64,000 nt of DNA from Antrodiella citrinella. Lineage: Eukaryota > Basidiomycota > Agaricomycetes > Polyporales > Steccherinaceae. Shown here piece after piece: positions 1-10,556 of this stretch. Each line of letters starts with the position of its first letter. Within the stretch, counting starts at the first letter, position 1. The stretch is taken from positions 25,730 through 89,729 of the forward strand of contig SGPM01000084.1 in assembly GCA_004802725.1 (NCBI GenBank). The letters run 5' to 3'. Both the position numbers and the translations under genes were made by a program. Under the pieces are notes generated by a model. That model saw only the letters and a program-made list of their open reading frames with translations, was not told the origin of the DNA and did not search any database.

Positions 1-15
1 GCAGCGAGGGCGGCG

Positions 16-1827
16 ATGTTCACGCATCATACAGGACATTCACCATATCTCCCAGGGCCGCCATCAAGCTTCCTGAACGGTATGGACGCGGTTCAAGGGA
101 TGGATGGTAGACGAGCAAACGCCCCGCACTTCCTAGACATTGCGTCAGCGCGAAGTTACTGTTCGTACCCTTCTTTACCTCACTCCATTGGCGGTATTTC
201 TCACGTTTCATTAATTTCTCTAGCAGCGAACACACCGCCGCTATCTCCGAATTCTGGATCTTCGCATTCCCCTCGTTCACCACTCTCTGCTAGCCTCCCG
301 TCGCCCAGTAAAGATGGACGCGGGAGCGCGACACCTACACGTCCTGACATCGCGTCGTCGCGCACCCCCTCACCGTCAAGTCAGTATTTGCAGCACAACC
401 ACGTCATTTCATCTCCTGGTTTAGAACCGCCGAAATCTCCTCTGAACCCATCATCACCAACGACGCCCAGTCTACCATTCTTTGAGAAGTTCAAGAACAG
501 CATCAACACGACTCTAGTGGAGGACAAGGAGGAAGAGAGTGTCCCCGGCTCCCCGATGTCTGATTCTAGTTACGGTGGACTGGCATATGCCGATTCTGAT
601 GCTGAGGAAGACGATCCGCCACCACAACCTGTATCTGCTCCTGCCGCGACTTCCACCTTTCCCGAAGAAGAAGAAGCACCTCCAGAACCCAGAGCAAAGT
701 CAGCCACGAACAGGGTTCATTTCCCCTCAATAGACTCCAAGACGCACTCCATTGCTGAATCAAGTTACTCCTCGACTTCGCCTACGCCCTCACCACGATT
801 GCCCATGCGAAGTCTCTCAGCAGCGTCTACCGCAGCTTCCGCTTATGCCCTGCGGTCCGCCGCCAAGTCGACGGGTGCGCTAGACCGTGCTATGGAGACT
901 CTGTTCGAAGAAGACGCTACTTCCCCCACGACAACCTCAAATTCCAGCCCAGCTATGTTCCCCATAGACGGCCACCGAGATAGCAAACCTCCCAAGCTGC
1001 CCACGCGATCACACACGAGTCCGACGATGGGTGCCGGACGACCGGATTCGAGGTACGCTGTCGTGGCTGGGAAGAGGCGGGAGAAGGTGCCGAAGAGGGT
1101 CTGCATCAAGTGCGATAAACATATTGAGGACGGGAGGTGGATACAGATGGACGGTGGAGGCGTGCTTTGTGATAAATGTTGGAAGAATATGTACTTACCC
1201 AAGGTGAGTTTCCGATTCGTTCTATTGCGTTTGTGTCGTGGTGCTGATTGGGGGCTCGTGCGTGTAGTGCCGCCGTTGTAATTTAACCATAGAAAAACAG
1301 GCGATCTCGTCTTCGGACGGCCAACTAAAAGGCAAATATCACAGAGACTGCTTCACTTGTCATACCTGCCAGGTGAGTGTCCGCACATTACTCTTTCCTT
1401 TGAACGCGTGTGCTGACTCTACTTGTAGAAACCATTTCCGGACAAGTCCTTCTACGTCTTCGACGGCAAGCCATTCTGCGGGTACCACTACCACGAAGCC
1501 AACGACTCCCTTTGCGCCGCAACCTTATGCGGTCAACCCATCGAGGGACCTTGCGCAGTCTCGCACGCCGGTGACAAGTATCATCCTGAGCACTTCACAT
1601 GCGAGCACTTCAGGTGCTCAGAGAAGCTCGTCGAATACTGGGAAGTGGAGGGGAAGATGCTTTGTGAGAAGCATGCCAATGCGATGGCCGAGGACGACGA
1701 CGACGATCCGAACGTGCGTGCGACGAGACGGGTCACTCGGTTCATTGACTTGGCGGGTATGGGGTCTGGTCCTGGAGGAGGCTCGGGGAAGGACGACGAT
1801 AACGCCAGCGATGATGAGCTGCGGTAG
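16..1827 (+). CDS. LIM-domain protein, paxillin-like, 5' end possibly beyond window
   Basis: Exons 16-1203, 1268-1372 and 1429-1827, with canonical introns of 64 and 56 nt in phase. The first ~370 residues are Ser/Pro-rich and probably disordered. Three zinc-binding blocks follow: a half-finger (CIKC...CDKC), then two complete LIM domains (CRRC...HRDC-FTCHTC...CGYH and a second block ending LCEKH), then an acidic tail. LIM domains are protein-interaction modules; fungal proteins of this shape (Pxl1 type) act at cell-polarity and septation sites, which is inferred from architecture only. The frame is open to base 1 (five codons before the ATG), so the true start may lie upstream. The LIM identification is secure; the specific orthologue is not. 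Confidence 0.85.
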
Positions 1828-2888
1828 CGGAGGAGATGGAAGGTGAGGACAAGACGGAGGGGGAATTGAGCTTTGGGGCTACAACTACCCTCGATAACAT
1901 TGGCGTGTACCCGATCGCCTTCACTATACCGGAACATCTACGCACACTATACCACCACACCCACTTCATTTCCACACCACCATACCACACACATACACGG
2001 GAGCTCCTTCCTCCCTCCCCTCTTCTTCATGTCCCTTTACAACTCTGGTCTCCTCGGATTGTTTCAATTCATTGTATTTTTGCATCATCACACAACAAAC
2101 AATCAAAAGGGAGATCCAGTTCAGGAATTTCAGTCACCACACAACACATCCTTTTCCATCTTACCTACTTCCATTTCGTCGAGCTTCATTCTGGACCGCA
2201 TTATTCCTCTCTCACGCAATCGTCCCATGTTCAGTTTATTCGTTTCGGATTCTTCGTCTTTCGCTTCTGACCTGTATATATTGGGCCTTAGTAATCTGGT
2301 GGACGGCATATGCGACGTCATTCTCTTTCCTCCCCTTCTCCCATGCATGGACATATCGTCTCCGTTACTTCTACTTCTGCTTCCCGACCTGCGCCTTCCT
2401 TCACTCTCACTCTCATCTCGTTTCCTGTCTTCTCTTCGATTATCTGTCACGTTTTATTACTACCTTCTACCTTCATGTTGCAGTCTCATCTCGCCATTTA
2501 TTTCGTTTTGTTTAGGTACACTTCGCCTCCTTCCCCGGACATTCTTCTTTTCCTCGGTTCCTTGTTTCTCGTTGACTGTCACCTGGACAACTTTTGGTCA
2601 TGCATACAAGAAAGTTTCTTCGACCCCCCCACACCAACCAACGCCCCTTGTATATTTCGTCTTTTCGTTTCATTCCCGCGTGTTGGGTTGTAATAACCGC
2701 CGTACTACGTAGGTAATTTTATACCACACGTATAATGCATTCCGAACATACATAGTCTACATTGTTACACTGCTCGGCGAGATTTGTCCTCTTCCCCACC
2801 CCTCGGCGGTAAGCAGTAACGCGAACAAACGATTTACATGGGTGGTGTACATATATGCAAAAGGTTTCGTCTCCCGGACGGTCTGGCT
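1828..2888. other. intergenic / 3' UTR, pyrimidine-rich
   Basis: No supportable gene. From about 1900 to 2700 the plus strand is strongly C/T-rich, as in a long 3' untranslated region of the LIM gene, followed by the convergent end of CAB4. Plus-strand open frames here are compositional (Ser/Leu/Phe/Pro-rich) and carry no domain. Confidence 0.5.
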
Positions 2889-4120
2889 TTATTCGACCTT
2901 GATACCCTTCTTCTGTTGTTCTACGATCCATTCCCTAATGAACGTGCTGCTCATCTTGGTCTTCTTCAATGCCTCTGAGTCTTCCGCATCTAGATTCGCC
3001 TCAGTTGATGAGATGACATCTATGACGAACGTCTTCAAGGATGAGAGGTCCTTCTCTCTACGATGCTTCTCGACTATACATCACAAATAGACAGTATGAT
3101 CAACAACTCTGCCAAGATAACGCGAAACGAATACGTACTAGCCGCTGCACCGGACAACGTCTCCTTGCTCACGACCAACGCTTGAATATTCGGATCCCAC
3201 GCGGTGGGGCCGTACACGTCGACTATGGGGACGATGTCGTATTCAACGCTGGGCTTGAAGAGCGTGAGGAACGCGCGTGTGCGTTCTTCGCGTCGGGAAA
3301 GCGGCTCGAGGACGTGTTTGTTCGCTTTGTTCTTGAGTAACGCATCATCTAGTGCGAAAAATACAGGTAAGAACATGAACTATCACGCAGAAGGAGGACG
3401 AGAGAACAGAGCGCACCTGTTACACCGACGATAAGCTTAGTACTCGTGATCCACGCAGCCATACTAAGCAGAATCTTATGGCCCGCATGTAGGTGGTCAA
3501 AGGTTCCCCCCAATGCGGTGACGGGGAAGAAGGCGGGAAGTCCACTTTCTGTAGGATGTAACGGTGTTGTTGTCGGATGTGGGTCTGTGGTCGAATGTGA
3601 TGGCGCATGATATGACGAAGGTTCCACCCAAATCGTGTCTGCAGAACGATCTGCAATGCTGGTGGGGATATTCTGCAAGCCGTCCTTCTTCCCCGACTGC
3701 GACACTGTATGCAGTGGGGTCGTTGAGTGTATGCTACATCAATTACAAAAGGGTGGGCGTACCTCGGAAGATATACCTTGCGTCGGTCCCAATGAACGCA
3801 GGCACAATTTCACTCTCTGCATACAACAGAACATCGATGTCCATGAGCACACGGCCTAGTTCCTGCGCGACCTTCGTAGCTTGGACGTATACATACGTCA
3901 AGAGCCTCTGGACTCCATCCCATCGTTCCGTATGTGATACGCCCCGCGACGAGCCTTCTGAAGGGGCCTCAAATAGAGGCGAGACGAGAACGATACGAAG
4001 ATGCCGGAGGGTCTTAGAGGCGGCGAGCGATATCGGGGAGGAGAGGTGGTGTGGAGAGGAGTCGAGTGTCTCGAGTGGGCAGATCAAGAGAGTGCTCTCG
4101 ACTGGTTCAGTCGCGTCCAT
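2889..4120 (-). CDS. CAB4: pantetheine-phosphate adenylyltransferase (PPAT)
   Basis: Transfers AMP from ATP to 4'-phosphopantetheine, giving dephospho-CoA, the fourth step of CoA synthesis. Exons in coding order: 4120-3763, 3704-3417, 3348-3139, 3073-2889 (346 aa). The nucleotidyltransferase signature GGTFDHLHAGH lies near residues 185-195, the H-x-G-H being the ATP-binding motif; VGVTDDALLKNK follows across the second splice, as in eukaryotic PPATs. The N-terminal ~170 residues are weakly conserved, as in yeast Cab4, which lacks the fused dephospho-CoA kinase of animals; none is present here either. The start is the first ATG of the open frame. It is divergent from the membrane-protein gene at 4693, so the 572-bp spacer must hold both promoters. 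Confidence 0.93.
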
Positions 4121-4692
4121 GTTACTGTACTTCCAGATTACAGAGCTGGCAGAACGAACGATCTGCTGTTCTCCGGAGTGTAGAGATCAAGTTGACTATG
4201 AGATCAGCTTTCCCGTGGTTTGAGGTCGGTACAAAGAGGTGATAGCGTTGGACCGTTCACTCGGCTGGATGGCGCAATAAGAGATCACAACAGCAAAGTC
4301 AATCAGTGCATTCAGAAAGCTGGGGCTTCCCCGATGTATCTGCATACATCGCCGGCGTGTTCAACAACGAGCAGCACCACGACAGCACCGTGACGATAAT
4401 AAACGACCCGGCGGCGACGGTCCCCAGACAGATCGCACGCAGACGATCGTCGGGATTTACCTTTTATGGTGGTTGTGTGACAGAATGTGACCACATACCA
4501 ATTTACGGTCACGCTACTTTTCACTTTGTACTGCGCAGCGTGCATCACCGCGTGCTCACCGTCTCACTCGACGCCGGCGAGTGCTTCAACGACGTCAGAC
4601 ACTCCCTGATCCTCGGCTTTCTACCGACCTCCATTTTGTTCACAGATTATCCAGTAACGACATTAACGATTTAACGATTTAACGCACCGAGA
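4121..4692. promoter_or_regulatory. divergent intergenic region between CAB4 and membrane-protein gene
   Basis: A 572-bp spacer between two divergent start codons, so both promoters should lie here. No gene is supportable: the 122-codon plus frame inside shows no motif. A short tandem array sits just before the plus-strand ATG and is listed separately. Confidence 0.4.
4655..4684 (+). repeat. short tandem TTTAACGA array
   Basis: Four TAACG cores spaced 9, 8 and 8 bp apart (starting at 4655, 4664, 4672 and 4680), ending 8 bp before the ATG at 4693. It could be a slippage repeat, a factor-binding array or a leader element; the sequence does not decide. Confidence 0.6.
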
Positions 4693-6505
4693 ATGTATTC
4701 GTCTCAGCATCTCGATGATCCTCCTCCTTCCTCTCAGTTTCGCCGACCTTGGTCCCCAGATCCTTACGACCCACTACCGTCTACCTCAGCACAAACATTT
4801 GCCAACCATTCTCACAATCAGCAGCGAGAACCTTCCGATGTATCCGTGGAGGCACTCGATCTCGCGGACTACGCTCGCACGTTGCAAACACGCGCAGCTG
4901 AACACAACGATACCACATGTACTTACAACATGCCTGCGTATCGTTCATTAGAGCGATATGATTACCCTCCGTCTGCGCCGCAAGGCTTCAGGCCTTTCAC
5001 CCCGACAACTCGACATACGCTTCCCCCTCCATCGTTAACGTCCGCTCCATCAGTATCGACTTCACGGTCTCCGACTACAGAATCTTCGTATGGTGCGCGC
5101 CTTCCGATCCGTCGGCCGTTCTCTCTACCAGCTTCGTCGTACCCTCAGCGACCCCCCGACTTGTACAGCCAGCCTTCGCTTTCTAGCAGAGGTCATGCAC
5201 AGAGCTTTCAGCCTGGTGCTCCACATTCCGAGGTTGACATAACCCAATTTCCAGGCTTCTCCCGTGGCTGGTACGCCAATCCTAAGGCTGGTGACAACCC
5301 TCTTCAAGACCCGTTTTCCCCTCAACACCCCAATGTATTCGACCCTTCTTTCCCTCCAGACGGCTACCGTCCAGATCCTTACTCCCCACCTCAATTTGGG
5401 TATCACACGCCTCCACCTTCATACCCATCTCATGCTTCGGGATCTTCAAGAGATTATCTGCCGTGGAGTGGAGACCCTCCAGAGACCAATGGCCCACTGG
5501 ATGCTGAGATCAAGGAAGAGCGTATGAGGATGCTTGAGAAGGAGTTTGGAGCCAAAGGGAAAGGTGTAGTGGAAGGAGAGACCGTTGTAGGAAGTGTGGA
5601 TAGCCAGGGGAAGCTGATCACAGAAGGGCCGAAGAAACGATTAGCCGTTCGGTGGCTACAGGTCATTCTTACCCTATTGGCTGGAGGGGCGAGTATATAT
5701 GCTGGTGTGGTATGTTGAAGTTACTTGCCTTCCCAAAGCTTCTGAACTCACATTGTGCAGGCTATCAAACCCCCAACCCCTGCACCACCAGCTGCTGAGC
5801 CTCCATTGTACATTCTGTACGCTCTTTCCATCATCTCTTTCCTCCTCTCGACATACATGTTCCTCATCCGGCCATGTTGCGGTGGACGTCGTGCCAAGCC
5901 TAATACGCCTTTCACGCAAGGTCCGGGTGGTATGATGGTGCTTCCTGTGCAGAACTTCCAAGGAGGAAACAAGAAGGCTGGCAAGAAAGGTGGTCCTTCA
6001 GGAGGCGACGTTCAAGTCAATCTCATAGTCGATCCCACTATGTTTGGACAGCCCCGACGNGAGGAGGCAGAAGACGAGGANGAACAGTCGGAATTTGGAG
6101 GAAGCATACCCGGGACCTACACCGCTTCGTCCGCTCGTAAGCGACGAGAGGGCAAACGGAGAACTGTGTTTGATGGTCTGGCTTTGGAGGCGCAGTGGAA
6201 AGAAGCTAGGAAATGGTTGAAGTGGGGAATGGCTGTGGATCTGCTTAGCATTGTGCTTTGGGGAGCAGANTTTGTATTCNTTATGTTGGGTAAACGGTGT
6301 CCTTCCGGACAGTTTGATGGCTGGTGAGTCGCAGCTTCACTAGGGTACNCTCACTACGGCTCTAACCCTTCTATCCATCAGGTGCGACGCGTACAACCTG
6401 TCNACCGCTTGTGCTTGCCTTGTTGCTTTCGCTTTCGCTCTCAGCGTGTTCTTCGACATCAAGGATCTTCATGCTAGTCAAGCATCGCCTCGGACACGGA
6501 CATAG
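4693..6505 (+). CDS. proline-rich N-terminus, four-helix membrane protein, function unknown
   Basis: Exons 4693-5709, 5761-6323 and 6382-6505 (567 aa). The first ~300 residues are Ser/Pro/Tyr-rich and look disordered and cytosolic. Four hydrophobic segments follow: one before the first splice (VILTLLAGGASIYAGV), a second in exon 2 (LYILYALSIISFLLSTY), a third near the end of exon 2, and a fourth in exon 3 (ACACLVAFAFALSVFF). A charged loop separates helices 2 and 3. I do not recognise a named family; the layout resembles fungal tetraspan plasma-membrane proteins, but no diagnostic motif is seen. Five ambiguous bases fall in the gene. The last exon ends just before the N-gap, so this model is complete. 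Confidence 0.75.
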
Positions 6506-6531
6506 TGCTTCCTCTCATTGTTCTCATTGTT

Positions 6532-6910
6532 NNNNTNTNNNNCNTTNNNNNNNNNNNNNNNNNNNNNNNNNNNNNNNNNNNNNNNNNNNNNNNNNNNNNN
6601 NNNNNNNNNNNNNNNNNNNNNNNNNNNNNNNNNNNNNNNNNNNNNNNNNNNNNNNNNNNNNNNNNNNNNNNNNNNNNNNNNNNNNNNNNNNNNNNNNNNN
6701 NNNNNNNNNNNNNNNNNNNNNNNNNNNNNNNNNNNNNNNNNNNNNNNNNNNNNNNNNNNNNNNNNNNNNNNNNNNNNNNNNNNNNNNNNNNNNNNNNNNN
6801 NGTGCCNTGANGNGNGCCNNGANNGGNNNNCNGNNNNGANNGNNNTNTGNGACNNACNTGCGNNCGANNANNNNCGNTCGNNNATNCTGNNNATCTCGTT
6901 NTCNTCNNNT
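6532..6910. other. assembly gap (runs of N)
   Basis: Mostly unread bases with a few called nucleotides at each edge. It separates the membrane-protein stop (6505) from the lipase start, so the ATG15 promoter and any earlier 5' exon are not visible. Confidence 0.95.
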
Positions 6911-6935
6911 NTCTCATGCCTCTGCAGGATCGTTA

Positions 6936-8490
6936 ATGACAGGAATGCTAGCATTGCTGACAATCTCGACATGTATCATTGCTTTATGTTCATTCGTCGG
7001 CGCACATCCGACCGCTCCGGGACGGTCGATATCCTTTGACCTCGAACGAGAGTACTCGCTATCCGAGACTTTCGACCTCGCACACCCTCAGNANGTCTTT
7101 GATATCCACCATATATCACACGACGTGCATGGCGTATCGATAAGCCCGACAGACCAAGTTCCGCTCATTCCAAGCCGAGCACAGTACACACTTCGTGCTC
7201 GACCCACTACGATTTATCGGCCTACGTCGAACGACGTCTATCAAGCAGCCCGCTTGCGTTCCCTCCATAAACTGGAGTCCCAAGCTATCGAATGGGAGGA
7301 NGTCGATGTGTTGGGGCCCGATATAGATGATCAGCATACGTTGGGTCAGTTGGCTCGAATGACGGGGAACGCGTATGCAAAGCCTGGTCAGAGCAATTGG
7401 TATGACCTTGATGCAGATTGGAACACGGTACGCTTGTTCAGTNCGAGCCCTTTNGAATGCTCTGACAGCTATTTGAAACAGAGCTTTCCCTTTGGTTGGG
7501 AGGATACCGCAGACGGCTTTCGCGGGCATGTCTTTCATTCCCCGGACAACAANACAGTCATCCTTAGTATCAAGGGGACGACACTACAGGGCCCTACGTC
7601 CAAGAAGGACAAGTTTAATGACAATTTGCTGTTCTCGTGCTGCTGCGCGAGGGTGGACTTTTCTTGGGTCTTCAGNACCGTTTGTCAATGTTACGCGAAG
7701 AACTGGCGCTGCGACAATCAGTGTTTGACCGACGCACTTGTTCAAGACAGTNTATTCTACAACGTCGGCGTGGTGAGCACCCCTCCATCAATCTCGTCGA
7801 CTTGAAAGCTGACTGACTTGGGTCCGTCAGAACCTCATCAACAACCTGACATCGTTGTATCCGACCTCTACGATCTGGTTGGTCGGACACTCTCTAGGAG
7901 GTGCTCTTGCGTCCCTCCTTGGTACCACTTTCGGGCTTCCATCTGTGGCATTCGAAGCTCCTGGCGAGCGACTCGCTGCCCANCGTCTTCACCTGCCCTT
8001 ACCGCCTTCCAACGACACTTCTATGCCATCTATGGCACTCGCCCCAGTCACACACGTATACCACACAGCTGATCCAATACCACAGGGCACNTGTACGGGT
8101 GTCGGTTCCGCTTGTGCATCTGCTGGGTACGCTCTGGAGACGCGCTGTCATCTNGGAAAGTCCATTGTGTACGATACTGTGAGCAAGCTGGGATGGAGGG
8201 TCGACGTTAGGAAGCATCCTATCAGGGAGGTCATATTGAAGGTCATCGAGGAAGCAGTCCCCGAGGGTGGTTGGGATGAAGAGTGGGAGTGTGAAGAGGA
8301 CACGGCTGGGCCAGNTGGAGGCAAGGAGTGCGGTGGGCAGAGGAGGAGGGGTAGGTCTGTCCCGAGAGCTCTGCCTGAGGTGGACTGCGTAGTAAGTGTT
8401 CTTCATCAGCCATCCCATCTGGCACCGTGCTGATTTGCATGACAGGATTGTTACAAGTGGGAATTCGGCGATTTCAAAGACCACAAGTGA
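6936..8490 (+). CDS. ATG15: autophagy-related vacuolar lipase Atg15
   Basis: A class-3 lipase that breaks down autophagic bodies in the vacuole. Exons 6936-7427, 7482-7772, 7831-8391, 8446-8490 (462 aa). Residues ~1-24 form a hydrophobic signal-anchor, as in Atg15 proteins, which travel through the ER and multivesicular bodies. The nucleophile elbow GHSLGG puts the catalytic Ser near residue 282. Family-specific blocks are present: the triple Cys [18 protein letters not shown] with an acid residue, and a Cys-bearing C-terminus (DCYKWEFGD). The ATG chosen is the first after the N-gap. A possible AG acceptor (ctctgcag) lies just upstream, so a short earlier exon in the gap cannot be excluded. 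Several single Ns affect individual residues. Confidence 0.92.
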
Positions 8491-8647
8491 CGAGATCGCG
8501 CCTTAGTGCAATGTGTATGTGTATTCCAGTCATCCNGTGTTGTGCATCTAGACATAAGTATCCTGTATTATACAATTCCAATCTTCCTGTGTATATCTAT
8601 CTATCTATCAAAGAGAGATTCCGCCGCACCGCATGAAATCTATAGGT

Positions 8648-10556
8648 CTATGCTCGTCTGAACTCCTTACCACCGATCAACTGTCCCCTCACGTACACCC
8701 TCCTGATATTCCTATCATCGCCGCAGAAAAGGAATCTCTCCAACATGCCCTCCAACTCCGACTTGTCCGTCTCGGACCCGCTCCCAGCTAATTCTTGATC
8801 CAAGTCGACGCCCCACAGGTTCGGATTGCCGGAATCCTCACGCACGCTGACCACGAGGGCGTCGAACTCCTTCCCGACCTCCAATGAGCCTACCTTCTCC
8901 TGCAGATTGCACACTTCTGCGCCACCGAGTGTCGCGAGGTACAGAAGGGTGGAGACGGGGAGGTGCCGGTTCGCAAAAGGGATGGTCGTGGCGGCGGTAT
9001 GATGGTGGGCTTGGGTGTGTTTATGTTCTGGTGCAGATAGGGCGACGACTTTAGATGCGATGCTGGCATGTTGCACCGCAGTGAGTATAGAAGGCGAAAA
9101 GCCGCCCGATACGTCTGTTCCTAAGCCAACCTGCAAACATCATCATAAATCAGTATTCAGTCCAAGAGAATACAATGTACCCGCTCAATAACGCTAGTAC
9201 GGAAGCAAGACCCTGTCATACCTTGATGCCCTTATCAAGCAAAGCCCCGACTTTAGCCCATCCACTTCTCAAGTTGAAATTGCTTGTCGGGCAGTGGCTG
9301 ATCCCTGCGTTTCTCCTCTTGATTAAGTCCACTTCGCTGCCTTCCAGATGTACGGCATGCGCCAGGATAGTGTTTGACTTGAGCAGGCCATACGCATCGT
9401 ACACACCGGCATAGGTCGTTTCAGTCGGCTTGGGTCCGTGGTGGTTTGGTGGCGTTGGGAGGATGCTTGGAGGGAAGAGAGACTTGGTAAACACTATCTC
9501 CGCGGCATTCTCTGAAATGTGTGTTTGGATCGTAAGGGACGGATCTGAAGCTGCGATGCCGCCCAGCGAAGTGAGCAACTCTGGTGTACATGAGATCGCA
9601 AAGCGAGGTGTCAAAATGGGCTGTACCAGTGCATTGGAGGGCGAACCGCCCGCCGATGGCGCAAGTGAGCGGATATGCGTGATGAGCTCTAGCGTATGCA
9701 AGACAGAGTCCTGTGAGGAAGCTTCGACGTAATAGTCTGGAGAGTTGCGGTCCATGTTACATTTCTAAGCAGATGTTGAGGTCTTCAAATTCGAACGCTG
9801 GGGAACGCCTAAACTTACCTACCCCAACAAACGCACGTTGACCTAACCAAAACAGTCAATCTCCTGTTGTACGTCGAGTCAATGCTCCGAAAGTAACGCA
9901 CCAAAATTATGCACGATGTCTGCCAGTACTTTTGTACCTTCTAAGTGCAATGAGCCGTAGTAGCAGCATGTCGTCGTCTAATTCATGACACAAGTCAGCA
10001 GGGCGCTGAGTGAATAAGCAAAATTAAGACGTACGCCGTTGTCTATGATGCGCCTGACGGCAGATGTGTACGCTCTCCGAGCGAAAGCCACGTCCTTGAA
10101 TTTCGCTTCCGTTGGAAACGTGACTTTCGCGAGCCAGTCCAGAAGCTCGTGTTCTTGGCCACTGCGTGACGTGTAAGATGACAGTACCCAGTAATAATGG
10201 TAGAGACCTTGACGAACCTGCCCATGTTCGGAACTTGTGGTCCATGCTGCACCAGTAATTTGTGTGAGTTCCGTCTACAGGCCGTGTTTATGGTAATCCG
10301 GACGTACAGTATGTGTATCAATGAATCCGGGTATGAGGAATTCGCCCGTCTGAAGTTCGACGAGGAAGAGATCCTCTCCGACGATGCCATATTTCGCCAT
10401 GACATCCTGGAGTGCGCTGGGATGAACATCCTCTTCGATCCACTGGATAGTTCCTGTATCACGCGATACAGATAACGCAGCGTTCGGAATCGCCAGATAC
10501 GACGACAGCGAACCAGTAGTTGGCGTAACCAATGGACCGTAGAACACAGTAGACAT
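8648..10556 (-). CDS. GUD1: guanine deaminase
   Basis: Hydrolyses guanine to xanthine and ammonia in purine salvage (amidohydrolase superfamily, Zn-dependent, cytosolic). Exons in coding order: 10556-10308, 10246-10218, 10161-10035, 9977-9902, 9842-9823, 9764-9222, 9130-8648 (508 aa). Key blocks are GFIDTHTHGPQ (metal-binding His-x-His at residues 82-84), GQEHELLDWL with KVTFPTEAKF, TTTCCYYGSLH, GQRAFVGKCNMDR, THISEN, and GLGTDVSGG (metal/catalytic Asp). Exon 5 is only 20 nt; its donor is fixed by phase, because the alternative GTAAGT four bases later creates a stop. Tail-to-tail with ATG15 (157-bp spacer). Confidence 0.95.

Noticed and set aside
2310..2693. Several overlapping Ser/Leu/Phe-rich plus frames (1873-2712)
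   Set aside because: Product of pyrimidine-rich DNA; no motif and no splice logic.
4306..4674. 122-codon plus-strand frame in the CAB4 divergent promoter
   Set aside because: No family, no intron support, and it would occupy the only promoter space of two genes.
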